A stretch of 64,000 nt of DNA from NCBI RefSeq assembly GCF_900327775.1, contig NZ_OUMZ01000007.1, forward strand, positions 855,606-919,605, read 5' to 3'. The DNA comes from Roseovarius sp. EL26 (GTDB lineage Bacteria; Pseudomonadota; Alphaproteobacteria; Rhodobacterales; Rhodobacteraceae). How positions within the stretch are numbered: the first letter of the stretch is position 1; each line of letters starts with the position of its first letter. Below are positions 35,446-45,292 of the stretch, in pieces. A model generated the notes under the pieces. It worked only from the letters and a program-made list of their open reading frames with translations. It did not search any database and was not told the DNA's origin. The position numbers were made by a program, and so were the translations under genes.

Positions 35446-36564
35446 ATGTCACCAGATTTCAACAAAGCCACTATAGAAGCACTTGGAAAACGTGCTGGAT
35501 ATCTGTGCAGTAACCCTGATTGCAGAGTACCGACCGTCGGTCCTAATCCTGACCCTTCTGGCACCACTATCATTGGTGAGGCCGCGCATATTGCTGGAGC
35601 GCGACCCTCTAGCGCTAGATACCGTGGCGATTCAAACGATGCGCTACGCGCGGACATCACGAATGGGATCTGGCTGTGCCGAAACTGCCACAAAACGGTT
35701 GATAACGATGTAAAGCGACATCCAGGAGACCTGCTTCTACACTGGCGAGAGCAGCACGAGAGCTATGTTTTGGAGCGCCTTGGCAAACCAAGTGATGACG
35801 TACGCCGTCGCCTTTTGAACGAAGAACTTGCTCCTTTTCAAGATAAACCCCCATTGGTACGTCGGCTTTTGGTCGATAAGCCGCCTGGTTGGGAGTGGAG
35901 ATTAACCGCGGAGCTGCTTCGGCACTACAACTCTGAAATTTTTGAGAACCTGGAAGACCTCAGTGGGGGTCATTATCTGCGACAACTTTCTTTCCTCGAC
36001 GAGGCAGCAGCCATAGTTTGGATTGACCAAAAGATTAGCGAAATGCAGGAGATATTTGGTCCTGTCGATGGTTTATTGAAGAAACTTACAGAGAGTTGGG
36101 GGGAGCCAGGTGAACCCGCCGACACTCGCGCATTGGATCGATCTGTCGCTTTGATCCGCGATTGGCTTGAGCATGTATTGCGTTTCGAGGAGGCGATTAA
36201 ATTCACCAAATTACCGGAAAACTTCCGAATACTTCACGGACTATTGGAAGGCATTGTGGGTTCTCAGGCAACGAAGTTAAAAGAGCTTCCTGCAGAGTTA
36301 GACCAGATGGTGGGAATGATCGGTACAGATCACGGTGGAACTTTAGAAAAACCGTTGATCATAAAAAAGACGATTGAGATTCTTCTTCCAGATAGATGGC
36401 CGGAAAAATTTAATCAGGAATATCAAAGAGTCACAGGAACATATCTTAACCTTCAAGAGGCTGAGGCTAAGCGGATTGCCCGTCCGTTCGCATGGCTGTG
36501 CTTCTTTATCTTCTTTTTTGTAACGTTTTTTGTGATTTCTTCCTTCCTTGGTGACATTCAGTGA
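35446..36564 (+). CDS. HNH endonuclease with C-terminal membrane segment
   Basis: A 372-residue protein starting at ATG 35446 (an in-frame TTG lies at 35434). The first 100 residues are an HNH module: CSNPDC, GEAAHIAGARP and NGIWLCRNCHKTVD supply the zinc and catalytic His residues. A long helical middle follows (about 110-340), then one strongly hydrophobic span (FAWLCFFIFFFVTFFVISSFLGDIQ, last 25 residues). A membrane-anchored HNH nuclease is a known layout among phage-defence effectors. It starts 39 bases from the divergent PD-(D/E)XK gene, so they share a promoter region. Confidence 0.78.
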   Translation: MSPDFNKATIEALGKRAGYLCSNPDCRVPTVGPNPDPSGTTIIGEAAHIAGARPSSARYRGDSNDALRADITNGIWLCRNCHKTVDNDVKRHPGDLLLHWREQHESYVLERLGKPSDDVRRRLLNEELAPFQDKPPLVRRLLVDKPPGWEWRLTAELLRHYNSEIFENLEDLSGGHYLRQLSFLDEAAAIVWIDQKISEMQEIFGPVDGLLKKLTESWGEPGEPADTRALDRSVALIRDWLEHVLRFEEAIKFTKLPENFRILHGLLEGIVGSQATKLKELPAELDQMVGMIGTDHGGTLEKPLIIKKTIEILLPDRWPEKFNQEYQRVTGTYLNLQEAEAKRIARPFAWLCFFIFFFVTFFVISSFLGDIQ

Positions 36565-37104
36565 GGAATTTGTAGATCGGGCCTTAGTGGCTCTAATGTT
36601 CCGCTAGTTAGCAGTTTCTTGCTATCGCGGCGAATTTCTGCTTTCCGCCCACTGTGGGAGGGAGATGATCCAAACTTTTTACTTATTGTCGAGGAACTGA
36701 GGGGCAGCCTTTTCTTGCAGAAAGCGAGAATTGAATGGAATAATCTCCAGCGCCAACTCACTATGCCGCAGCGCAGCTTAAAAAGTCGGCTTTGTTTAAT
36801 CTCGCAGCACTAATCTCTTGAGGTATGGCTATATTAGCGAAGTAGCATTTTAGCTTCATATGTTCGATATTTAGAGGAGCTGTATTTACGCGTGAAAATG
36901 GGTAGTCGTCATTTTGGCCGGAGGTTTTTAAAACAGCACCTCCTTAAAGTATTTCTTTGGTATAGGTTTAATGTTTCTGTTTGATCGTGCATATAATCAG
37001 AACATCTATTTTGCCTCACACACTCGCGATACGTGAATGACAACCAGGTATCTTCGCCGCGATCACCCTTTCTTTAACCTTCTTCAGGTAAGTACCAAAC
37101 TGTA
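36565..37104. other. Gene-poor stretch after the HNH gene
   Basis: No gene is recognised in 540 bases. A hairpin at 36920-36943 (GGAGGT / ACCTCC, 12-base loop) may terminate upstream transcription. The rest appears non-coding, with the promoter of the next gene near its right edge. Confidence 0.4.
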
Positions 37105-37602
37105 ATGACCTCAACTAAACGGCTACGGCTTGTATTTTACACAACGATCATCTGCACAGTGGTTATGTTTTTAGAAGAGCTTGGGGAAGAATTCGGTGGC
37201 GAATGGTTCCAGAAATGGGCCGAATTTCACATCTTGGCCACTGTCGTCATGGCAGGCTTGCTTTTTACTTTGGGGGTGTTGTGGAAAGAGCTTCACAAAT
37301 TCCAGAAATACCACGAAACGCTTGAAGATAAGATGCAGCGCGCCTCTACAGCGTTTGAGGATTTGCTTAATGCCTATTTCGACAAATGGTTGTTTAGTGA
37401 AGCAGAACAACACATCACCAGACTGATGTTCAAAGGGTGCTCGATATCCGAAATCGCCGAAATCCGAGGTGCTAAAGAAGGCACAATCAAAGCGCAGACA
37501 AATTCGATTTACAGGAAATCGGGTTACTCAAATAAAGTGCAACTGCTCAGTGCGTTTTTGGAGGATTTGACCAATGGTGAATCAGTTTCTGGTCCCCATT
37601 GA
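37105..37602 (+). CDS. Membrane-anchored LuxR/GerE-type HTH protein
   Basis: A 165-residue protein with two N-terminal membrane spans (about residues 9-25 and 43-62), a helical linker (KYHETLEDKMQRASTAFEDL) and a C-terminal GerE HTH: EAEQHITRLMFKGCSISEIAEIRGAKEGTIKAQ, SIYRKSGYSNKVQLLSAF. Membrane-tethered LuxR-type proteins act as direct signal-to-promoter regulators. It is convergent with the TPR-sulfotransferase gene and a candidate regulator of that gene and of the autotransporter. Confidence 0.8.
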   Translation: MTSTKRLRLVFYTTIICTVVMFLEELGEEFGGEWFQKWAEFHILATVVMAGLLFTLGVLWKELHKFQKYHETLEDKMQRASTAFEDLLNAYFDKWLFSEAEQHITRLMFKGCSISEIAEIRGAKEGTIKAQTNSIYRKSGYSNKVQLLSAFLEDLTNGESVSGPH

Positions 37603-37664
37603 TGATAAAACTTACTGAACGATTTTGATCCTCAACGCCAAGAAACAGAGCACCGTTTTTCATT

Positions 37665-39770
37665 TTAAGCCTGATAGTTTTTAGCTTCGATCGTAGCTTT
37701 TAGCGGGGCGAGGTAAGGCTCATAGCGGCGCCACTTTTCAACAGAACTTTGGTAGATGGGTTGCCGTACTTGTGTAATGCTTGCAGTTCGTACTCTGCGC
37801 TTTGATTTATGGAATTCCAAACAATTCGGATCCCAATCCAACCCACAATATTCAATAAGAGCGCGAGCTTGAAGCTCTGTGTCACCGACAAGTTCTTGAT
37901 AATCCAATGTGTAAACTGCACCCTTTGGAAGAACGTCTTCCCAATGCGTCATCAGTCGGCGGTAGCCATTATAATACCGTCCCAGCTCTACCTGATCGTA
38001 GCTTTGGTACTGGCTACGTTCAAACAGGCGGGTGAAACAAGACAGGCAGGTATCCATCGGGTTTCGCTGCACGTGAATGATGCGCGCATTTGGTAGCAGC
38101 GCATGAATCAATCCGACCATATTAAAGTTGGACGGCATCTTATCTGTCACCCGCGGCGATTCCACAGAATGTGCGCCCAACCGAGTGACGTATTCCAAAG
38201 CGCGCGCTGTCAGCTCTGCGCCCTGCAGGTGTTGAAGGTTCGCAGGATAGCTCAAAGCAGGGTCAGGGGCATCAAAGGAAAAAACGTTTTGTAGGTCATG
38301 TAATTCCCCGGCACCAAAGACATCTGAGTGACTTGCCAGAATAGACTCTGTCAGCGTGGTCCCAGACCGGGGCATCCCTAGTATAAAAATAGGCTTTATG
38401 GACGAGGTCGCGAATGCCCGAAGTCGCGCGATCAGGCGAGGTGTAAAGGTTTCGATGATCTGACCAACTTGCTGGTCCCGGGCATCCGCATCATATTGGA
38501 TGGTCGAACGTTTAAGCACGGCACCTTTAGCATATTGCGCCCAGGCATCATCATACTGACCCAGATTATGAAAACATTCCGCAAGCCCAAAACGATAGGA
38601 AATCTGTTTCGCTGCAGACATTTGATCGGCTTCTGGTAGCTTCGATTTTAAGCTGACAAAGATTGGATTGTCCTTATCACGAATTTTGTCCAAACGGCTT
38701 AATGCAATCAAAGGCGAAATGTCTGCTTCATCTAGCGTCTGTGCTTGTTCAAAATCTTGGCGTGCAAGCCCCAGTTCCCCGGCTTCCATGTGCAAGTGGC
38801 CCCGGCCCATCAGGCTGGCACTATGTTCGGAATTGATCTCAAGAGCGCCGCCATAAAATTCCCGTGCCTTTTCCGCATTGGCGAGGCTGCTGTGACACAA
38901 ACCAAGTTGGTGCAGGCAGCTGGCGTTTTTAGGGTCTTTTTCCGTCGCGGTTTCTGCCATTGCCAAAGCCAGATCAGGATGATTTTTTTCAAGTAGAACC
39001 TGCGACAAACCCAGATACGCCAGTGCAAGTTCTGGATCCAATTCGATCACACGACGAAAGAGGCTTTCAGCGGCATCCAACTGCAATCGTGCTAAATGAA
39101 TACGCGCTTGATTGCGAACCGCTTCGGCATAGTTTGGCTCGCCAGCAAGTAGCTGTGAAATCTCATTTTGAGCTGCATCAAGATTATCGGCTTCGATCAA
39201 CACTGTGGCGAGGTTATTACGTGCCTCATGATGATTAGGGTTCAATTTCAAGGCACGCCGGTAATACTCCTGTGCCTTATCCAGATCTTTTCCGTCCCTC
39301 GCGATACTGCCCAGATTATTCAGGGTCGGTAAATGTTCCGGTGCCAGCTCTAATACTTTGGAATGTATCTCCTTGGCTTTGTCCAATTGCTTATTGTCAT
39401 AATAGGCAAGTGCCAGATTGGACAATGTCGATGCGGAATGGGGGTCAGATGCAACAGCCCTTTCCCCCAGTGTGATAGCTCGCTCGACCTGCTGTGCTGA
39501 GCGCATGACTTCCACTGCGTTTGCCAAAAACATGATATTGTTTGGTTCTAAGTACAGCGATTTTTCAAGAAGCCTAACCGCATCATCTGGGCGCTTTTGC
39601 TGATGGGCAATCAATCCCGAAAGGTGGCACGCCATTGCCTGATCAGGATGTGTATCAAGAATGCGGTCGCACAAATATTTGCAAGCTTCAATTTGTCCAG
39701 ATTCGAAATTCTGCTGGGCAATCGCAATCGCCTGAGGCAGGCCTAGCTGCTTTGTTTGTATCGACTGCAT
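37665..39770 (-). CDS. TPR-repeat sulfotransferase
   Basis: A 701-residue protein with about eleven tetratricopeptide repeats (residues about 10-400) fused to a sulfotransferase domain (about 455-690). The PAPS-binding loop is IFILGMPRSGTTLTESILASH (P-loop PRSGTT), with the 3'-phosphate motif near RIIHVQRNPMDTCLSCF. It could sulfate a protein or polysaccharide, with the TPR part recognising the acceptor. Divergent from the autotransporter gene, with which it shares a control region holding three phased repeats. Modification of the autotransporter or its surface partner is a speculation. Confidence 0.85.
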   Translation of the reverse strand: MQSIQTKQLGLPQAIAIAQQNFESGQIEACKYLCDRILDTHPDQAMACHLSGLIAHQQKRPDDAVRLLEKSLYLEPNNIMFLANAVEVMRSAQQVERAITLGERAVASDPHSASTLSNLALAYYDNKQLDKAKEIHSKVLELAPEHLPTLNNLGSIARDGKDLDKAQEYYRRALKLNPNHHEARNNLATVLIEADNLDAAQNEISQLLAGEPNYAEAVRNQARIHLARLQLDAAESLFRRVIELDPELALAYLGLSQVLLEKNHPDLALAMAETATEKDPKNASCLHQLGLCHSSLANAEKAREFYGGALEINSEHSASLMGRGHLHMEAGELGLARQDFEQAQTLDEADISPLIALSRLDKIRDKDNPIFVSLKSKLPEADQMSAAKQISYRFGLAECFHNLGQYDDAWAQYAKGAVLKRSTIQYDADARDQQVGQIIETFTPRLIARLRAFATSSIKPIFILGMPRSGTTLTESILASHSDVFGAGELHDLQNVFSFDAPDPALSYPANLQHLQGAELTARALEYVTRLGAHSVESPRVTDKMPSNFNMVGLIHALLPNARIIHVQRNPMDTCLSCFTRLFERSQYQSYDQVELGRYYNGYRRLMTHWEDVLPKGAVYTLDYQELVGDTELQARALIEYCGLDWDPNCLEFHKSKRRVRTASITQVRQPIYQSSVEKWRRYEPYLAPLKATIEAKNYQA

Positions 39771-39880
39771 GAAGGACTCCGCTCAATTTAGAAAAACGGA
39801 TAAGCGAGAACTCAAAAGCGCGCAACGGATCGGAAGCCCAGTTGTGGTCATTCGCAGTGCAAAAAACCTGAAAAGGCATA

Positions 39881-39946
39881 AACCAAAGTTATACTAGCGT
39901 TAACCAAAGTTATAGAGCTGCATTTCGTGGTTGAACAAAGGTTATA
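39881..39946. promoter_or_regulatory. Three helically phased AACCAAAGTTATA repeats
   Basis: Direct copies AACCAAAGTTATA at 39881-39893 and 39902-39914, and AACAAAGGTTATA at 39934-39946. The starts are 21 and 32 bases apart, that is two and three turns of DNA, so the sites face one side of the helix. They lie between the divergent TPR-sulfotransferase and autotransporter starts: a likely regulator array. Confidence 0.65.
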
Positions 39947-40052
39947 CTGACCTCTTTCGGCGTTTAACCGCCCATTTTTTGCCCTTATCCCCTCCTAGCA
40001 GCGAAGGCCCGCACAGACGGGTTTAGGAAATTTTCACTTGGGGACATATGAT

Positions 40053-43000
40053 ATGGGCTTGAACGAGCAGCGATGCCGCACGGTTAATTGCAATGGGCGA
40101 ATGACAAAATGGAAGGGCAAGGCAGCCAGTATTGCCCCATCTGTTTTTCTGGGGTCGGTTTCTGCAATCGCGATCACCGTAGGCGTGGCTGGTGCGGATA
40201 CAATTAACACTGCGCAGACGACACCTTTTATAACATCTGCAGATATTGATCATACAATCACAGCAGCAGGGTCGGTGATCGTAAATCCGCTCACAAGTAC
40301 TGGAATTGTTGAGATCAACGTCGCTGATTACACCAGCGCGCTGACCAATGCGGGGCAATTGAGCTCTCCCGAAGGCAACCTGAGAACACGTTCCGCCATC
40401 GACCTGAACGGAGATGTTTCTGGCTCCGTGTTGAATTCCGGCACGATCTTCATGGGTGCTGCGAATGGCGATAGCGCTGATCTCAGAGGCATCGACGTTC
40501 AGGGCAACGTCGCCGGGTCTGTACAGAACACCGGCACGATTCATATTGCAAACTCAGCGCTTACATTTGGGACCGCCATTGGTATTACCGCTACGGGCAT
40601 TACTGGCGAAGTGTCGAATAGCGGTACGATTAATGTGCAGGCATCTGCAGCATCGAATAACACTGCTATCGGCATTGCAACCAATGGCCTGGATGGACAA
40701 ATTTCCAATAGTGGAACCATTAATGTGGTGGCACAGGGGTCAGGCGCTGATGCAACCGGGGTGGATACCGGCAATATCGGGGCCAATGGCCGACTGGTGA
40801 ATTCAGGAACTGTGACCGTGATCGCAAATGCGTCAAGCGCGTCTGGTTCAGTTCACGGATTCAACATTGGCCTTCTGGAAGGAACAGTCGTCAACTCCGG
40901 CACGCTGGATGTCCAAACCCGTGGAACAAGCCATGCAACAGGCCACGGCATTCAAACGTCGACCGTTGATGGCACGCTGATTAACAGTGGGCAAATTACA
41001 GTGAACACCATCAGCGGAAGTTCGGCCCCCCAAGCATTCGGTATTAGTACTCAAAATGTTGATCCGACTGGTCGCGTGGTCAATTCTGGCTCTCTAATCG
41101 TGAATGCTCTTGGCTCTACAGGCGCTGATGCATCAGGCCTTAGGGTCCAGAATGTGCAGGGGCTGATCCGCAACAGTGGAACGATCAGCGCGAGGGCGAA
41201 TGCTACTAGTGGTGATGCCTCAGCAACTGGTCTTCGCACCTCAAACATCGCGACCGATGCCAGCGTGATAAATAGCGGTAGCATTACCGCGGCTGCAAAT
41301 GGCACTACTTCTGCAGGCTCAGTTGCGTTGAGTGCAGGTGATGTCGCAGGAGTGTTGCTCAATTCAGGCTCCCTTCGTGCAACAGCAACAGGCAGCACGG
41401 TTTCGGCAACTGGATTAGGTGTGCGGAATGTTGAGACTACGGGTGCGTTGATAAACAGTGGCAATATATCCGCAGTGGCGAGGGCGACTTCTTACGCTAC
41501 CGCCACTGGGCTGAGCGCATTTTCTATCGATGGCCAGCTTGTAAACTCCGGTACGATCACGACCACAGCCATAAGTGACGGAGGTTCTTCGGCCTATGCC
41601 GAAGGCATTGATGTGCGGTTCATAAATAGCGAGGGATCCCTCACTAACAGTGGTACAATCAATGTCTCGGCTCAAGGGAACAATGCGTCTTATGCAAATG
41701 CGGTTGGTGTTCGCGCCTTTTCTGGTAGTGGATCCTTAACTAACTCAGGTGCAATTAACGTTACCGCTGAGAATTCCGGTAATAGTTCGGCCAATGCAAC
41801 CGGTGTGAGAATGACCTTTATAGAAAATGGGGGCAGTCTAAACAACTCCGGCACAATCAATGTATCGGCCACCGCAAATGGGGGAACCGCTGCCTTTGCT
41901 AACGGTTTGAATGTCAGTCGCATCTCAGGCGGAGCCACATTAAACAATTCCGGCACGATTGGTGTATCTGCGACCTCCGATGGGTCAACAATCAGTGCTG
42001 CCGGTATCTCCACAAACCAGCTGCAAACCGGTGCACAGCTTTTCAACTCAGGCACCATCAACGTATTAGCTCGTTCTACAGCCGGCTCACCAACCACGAA
42101 CTCAGCTTACGGCATTCGGGCCAGAACCCTTGATGGCACTGTCACGCATAGCGGCTCAATTTCAGTACGAGCCGAAGGAATGTCTGCACGCGCATATGGG
42201 ATTTTCGCGAACACTCACAACGGAACGTTGAATGTATCGGGTGATATTTCGGTCAGCGGGTCGGGAACCAACTATGGTATTTTCCTTGGCGGTGGCTCTG
42301 GTACCCTGAACATTGACAGCAGCGCCTCGATTGATCAAAAAATCCGGGTGGCGGATCACGATGTTGACCTCAATCACGTAGGCAGCAGCGCGGTCTACCG
42401 GTTTGAAGATGCCAATACGGCTGCAGGGACATTTACCACCAAGGTCTCCGTTCCCAATGGCGCTTGGTTTGCTCAAGGTGAAGGAGGGTCTGCCCCTGTA
42501 TATGCTGCGGTGTCAGGGTCTGATTTTCAGATCAACACGGCTGAAACCTTCCAAATTCTTGGCTTGAACAGTACTTTAGGATCGGAACTTGGCAACTCGG
42601 ACGACGGTACCGTAAGTCAGAACACGATCAACTATGATAGTGACCGCGCAAACATCTGGGATGGTTTTACTCCCTATTGGCGCGTTACTGTTGGCCGTGC
42701 TGAGCAGGACGCAAGCACCACTCAAGATAGCGTTGACTCCACCTTGGGGAGCTTCAGCGCCGGTTTGGCAAAAGATGTTGGAGCTGGCCTGCGCTATGGA
42801 TTTGGTGCCAACTACATTATTGGAAACAGTAGTGTTGGCGAAAACGGGCTAGACTCTCGCGGCATATACATCAGCGGCATCGTCGCAAAGGATTTCGGTT
42901 TTGCTGATCTTAGCTTCGGTATCGGTGCAGGTTATCTGGATCACGACACCAGCCGCGCAATAGGTGGAAGCCCCGATGCAGATGCAAGCTATTCAAGCAA

Positions 43001-43460
43001 TTTGCTGACGGCGCAAGTGGGCGCAACGCGGGATTTTGGATTGGCGAACGGTATGACCCTCACGCCCGGAGCTATGTTCCAGTACGGTCACCAAAGCGTA
43101 GATGGGTACACCGAAACGGGGTCCCTTGCGAATGCAACAGTCGCTTCGCAGGACTTTGATTTCACGCAAACCCGTGTTGGTGTAAGCCTCGACAAACCGG
43201 TCAGTCATGGTTCGTTAACTGCTTCTCTCGCAGCCATCTACCGCGACGTGACTGGCCCCTCTTCGCTTGGTGTCTCTGTCTTTGGGTCGTCCGCAACGCT
43301 TGTTGCTGCATCGCCGGAGGCCGAAACACTCGGAGAACTAGGCCTTGGCTATACCCAGTCTTGGGGCGAAGGTCATGACTTGCGGGTCCAGGCCCTTGCA
43401 AACTTTGGATCCGATAGTAATGCTCAGTCCTTTTCCGCGCTATATCAATGGAATTTTTAA
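40053..43460 (+). CDS. Autotransporter with repeat-rich passenger
   Basis: A type Va autotransporter of about 1135 residues. The start is not certain: ATG 40053 (GGGG upstream) or ATG 40101; both leave a signal peptide ending near VAGA|DT. The passenger (to about residue 800) is built of more than twenty irregular repeats around NSGTINV, a beta-helix signature. The C-terminal 270 residues are a beta-barrel (starting near YWRVTVGRAEQD) that ends in the classical aromatic tail ALYQWNF. It should be displayed on the cell surface as an adhesin-like fibre. Repeat density makes it prone to length variation. Confidence 0.9.
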   Translation: MGLNEQRCRTVNCNGRMTKWKGKAASIAPSVFLGSVSAIAITVGVAGADTINTAQTTPFITSADIDHTITAAGSVIVNPLTSTGIVEINVADYTSALTNAGQLSSPEGNLRTRSAIDLNGDVSGSVLNSGTIFMGAANGDSADLRGIDVQGNVAGSVQNTGTIHIANSALTFGTAIGITATGITGEVSNSGTINVQASAASNNTAIGIATNGLDGQISNSGTINVVAQGSGADATGVDTGNIGANGRLVNSGTVTVIANASSASGSVHGFNIGLLEGTVVNSGTLDVQTRGTSHATGHGIQTSTVDGTLINSGQITVNTISGSSAPQAFGISTQNVDPTGRVVNSGSLIVNALGSTGADASGLRVQNVQGLIRNSGTISARANATSGDASATGLRTSNIATDASVINSGSITAAANGTTSAGSVALSAGDVAGVLLNSGSLRATATGSTVSATGLGVRNVETTGALINSGNISAVARATSYATATGLSAFSIDGQLVNSGTITTTAISDGGSSAYAEGIDVRFINSEGSLTNSGTINVSAQGNNASYANAVGVRAFSGSGSLTNSGAINVTAENSGNSSANATGVRMTFIENGGSLNNSGTINVSATANGGTAAFANGLNVSRISGGATLNNSGTIGVSATSDGSTISAAGISTNQLQTGAQLFNSGTINVLARSTAGSPTTNSAYGIRARTLDGTVTHSGSISVRAEGMSARAYGIFANTHNGTLNVSGDISVSGSGTNYGIFLGGGSGTLNIDSSASIDQKIRVADHDVDLNHVGSSAVYRFEDANTAAGTFTTKVSVPNGAWFAQGEGGSAPVYAAVSGSDFQINTAETFQILGLNSTLGSELGNSDDGTVSQNTINYDSDRANIWDGFTPYWRVTVGRAEQDASTTQDSVDSTLGSFSAGLAKDVGAGLRYGFGANYIIGNSSVGENGLDSRGIYISGIVAKDFGFADLSFGIGAGYLDHDTSRAIGGSPDADASYSSNLLTAQVGATRDFGLANGMTLTPGAMFQYGHQSVDGYTETGSLANATVASQDFDFTQTRVGVSLDKPVSHGSLTASLAAIYRDVTGPSSLGVSVFGSSATLVAASPEAETLGELGLGYTQSWGEGHDLRVQALANFGSDSNAQSFSALYQWNF

Positions 43461-43526
43461 GCTCGGGTTTATCAGTCGATTACCTAGTAAGTTGCCTTAA
43501 AGCTTGTACTCGAATGTGAAGGCTTG

Positions 43527-43554
43527 CGCATCGCCTAAAAGGTTAGGCGATGCG
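43527..43554. terminator. Strong hairpin after the autotransporter gene
   Basis: CGCATCGCCTAA (43527-43538) pairs perfectly with TTAGGCGATGCG (43543-43554) around the loop AAGG. No T-run follows, but a 12-bp perfect stem downstream of the stop suggests transcript end formation. Confidence 0.65.
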
Positions 43555-43710
43555 TGTTATAGCGACTTTTGCAAAGGTCGCTATCTGCGCATTGCAGACC
43601 TCGGTATTAGCTGCAGCATTAGCAATCTTGTCCTCTCGCTTGTGAACGACCGCTTTTACAGTTTGGTGGGTCTTGTTTCGCGAATGCAGCGAACTTCCGC
43701 TTCCCGCCGA

Positions 43711-45239
43711 TTCTGTGGAAAAACAACGCGTTGCGAGTGCAGAAAGTGTGGTTCTGAACGGAGCGCGAGCGCCTTTTCTATCAGGCTTTGCGCGTTTGCT
43801 GCGGTGCGGGAAAGATCTTCGCCAATTTGCGGAGGTTTTGGGCGGTGGCGGCGAGGAGGAATTCGTCATTTGCGCCGCACGGCCCACGTAATCGGAGCCG
43901 TCCAAGGCCTAGGATGCGCTTGAGGTGGGCAAAGAGCATCTCAACTTTCTTTCTGAGCTTCATCGCAATCTGGTATTCTTCGGTTTTGGCCAGATCCCTA
44001 GCGACTTGACGCGCATCTTCGTGCTCTTCGCGGGTGATCTTCCGTGCATCGGCATTCGGGCAACACTTGGGCTTGGATGGACATACCTGGCAGACTTCTT
44101 TCAAGGCGCGATAGCGGGCTGTGCCCTTGCCCGTCGGCCCCCGGTTCGGGTCTGAGTAGTTCCTGCGGAACTGATTAAGCGCGTGACCCTCTGGGCAAAT
44201 ATATTGATCATTCTCAGCGTCCCATTCGAAGTCTGTGCGTGTCCAGGTGCCGTCGGGGCGTCCGGCCTTGTCGATTACCGGGATGTAAGGATCGATCTTG
44301 CGATCCACGAGCCAGCCGAGCATCGGGCCGGAGCCGTAGGCGGTATCGGCGATCATCCAGTCGGGGACGAGGTCGAACTTGTCTTTCACCCGTGTCAGCA
44401 TGGTCTCCGTCGATCCGACCTCAGCTTGTCGGATGGACCGTGTGGCCTCGACATCAACGATGACGCCATGGTCGGTGTCGATCAGGTAGTTGTCAGAATA
44501 GCTGAAGAAAGCAGGCCCTTTACGCGCTGCCGTCCATTGGCTCGCAGGGTCAGAATGCGAGGTGAACTTGGGTTGCACCTCGCTCGCAGCTCCGAAAGCC
44601 GCCTCATCCAGAGTGTTGAGATACTCGCGGACCGCGCGAGGCGCATCTTCAGGATCGATGGTTGATGCATCCCATTCTTCTTTTGGCGTTGAGTTTTGTT
44701 TGTTTGCATCGGCTTCGATCAAGCTGGCATCGATTGCCATGCGCTGGCCGCTGACGAGACCTTCTTCGATGCACCGCGCAACAGTCGTCTCGAACAGGTG
44801 GCGCAGCAGTTCGCTCTCGCGGAAGCGTCCATGCCGGTTCTTGGAAAACGTCGAATGATCCGGGATACGCTCATTCAGATCGAGGCGGCAGAACCATCGA
44901 TATGCCAGGTTCAGATGCACCTCTTCACAAAGCCGCCGCTCGGACCGGATGCCAAAGCAATAGCCCACCAGAAGCATCCGGATCAGCAGCTCAGGATCAA
45001 CGGAAGGACGGCCCGTGTGGCTGTAGAAATCCGCCAGATGAGCCCGCACGCTGGCCAGATCAACGAAACGGTCAATCGAACGCAACAGGTGATCTTGCGG
45101 GACATGATCCTCAAGCGAGAACTCGTAGAACAGCGCCGCTTGCGCCTCCTGCCTCGGTCCCATCATCGCAAATCCCTCCCTGCAGAAGTAATTGAATCAG
45201 CGACTTACGCTTCGATCAAGGGTGAGTTTTTCAACAAAA
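43711..45239 (-). mobile_element. IS1182-family insertion sequence
   Basis: Contains one long transposase gene. Imperfect inverted ends are visible: TTCTGTGGAAAAAC (43711-43724) against the inverse of GTTTTTCAACAAAA (45226-45239), 12 of 14 matching. I could not define a target duplication. It sits inside element 1, next to its serine resolvase gene. Confidence 0.7.
43781..45166 (-). CDS. IS1182-family transposase
   Basis: A 461-residue DDE transposase. The N-terminal part (FYEFSLEDHVPQDHLLRSIDRFVDL, SVDPELLIRMLLVGYCFGIRSERRLCEEV) is typical of the IS1182 family. Catalytic landmarks are MAIDASLIEADA, WMIADTAYGSG and KKVEMLFAHLKRILGLGRLRLRG. A CxxC-type region VCQVCPSKPKCCP precedes the last. 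It appears intact and full length. Confidence 0.9.
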   Translation of the reverse strand: MMGPRQEAQAALFYEFSLEDHVPQDHLLRSIDRFVDLASVRAHLADFYSHTGRPSVDPELLIRMLLVGYCFGIRSERRLCEEVHLNLAYRWFCRLDLNERIPDHSTFSKNRHGRFRESELLRHLFETTVARCIEEGLVSGQRMAIDASLIEADANKQNSTPKEEWDASTIDPEDAPRAVREYLNTLDEAAFGAASEVQPKFTSHSDPASQWTAARKGPAFFSYSDNYLIDTDHGVIVDVEATRSIRQAEVGSTETMLTRVKDKFDLVPDWMIADTAYGSGPMLGWLVDRKIDPYIPVIDKAGRPDGTWTRTDFEWDAENDQYICPEGHALNQFRRNYSDPNRGPTGKGTARYRALKEVCQVCPSKPKCCPNADARKITREEHEDARQVARDLAKTEEYQIAMKLRKKVEMLFAHLKRILGLGRLRLRGPCGANDEFLLAATAQNLRKLAKIFPAPQQTRKA

Positions 45240-45292
45240 TACGCCCAATCTGTTGAAAACAAAGTGTTGTGGCGCTCGATGTGAGTAGCTCG

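Noticed and set aside
40381..42300. Autotransporter repeats as a CRISPR or tandem DNA repeat array
   Set aside because: Repeats are protein-level (NSGTI) with irregular spacing and continuous coding frame.
43711..45239. IS1182-like unit as a boundary of element 1
   Set aside because: Element 1 ends lie outside it and the IS has its own transposase and ends, so it is a nested insertion.
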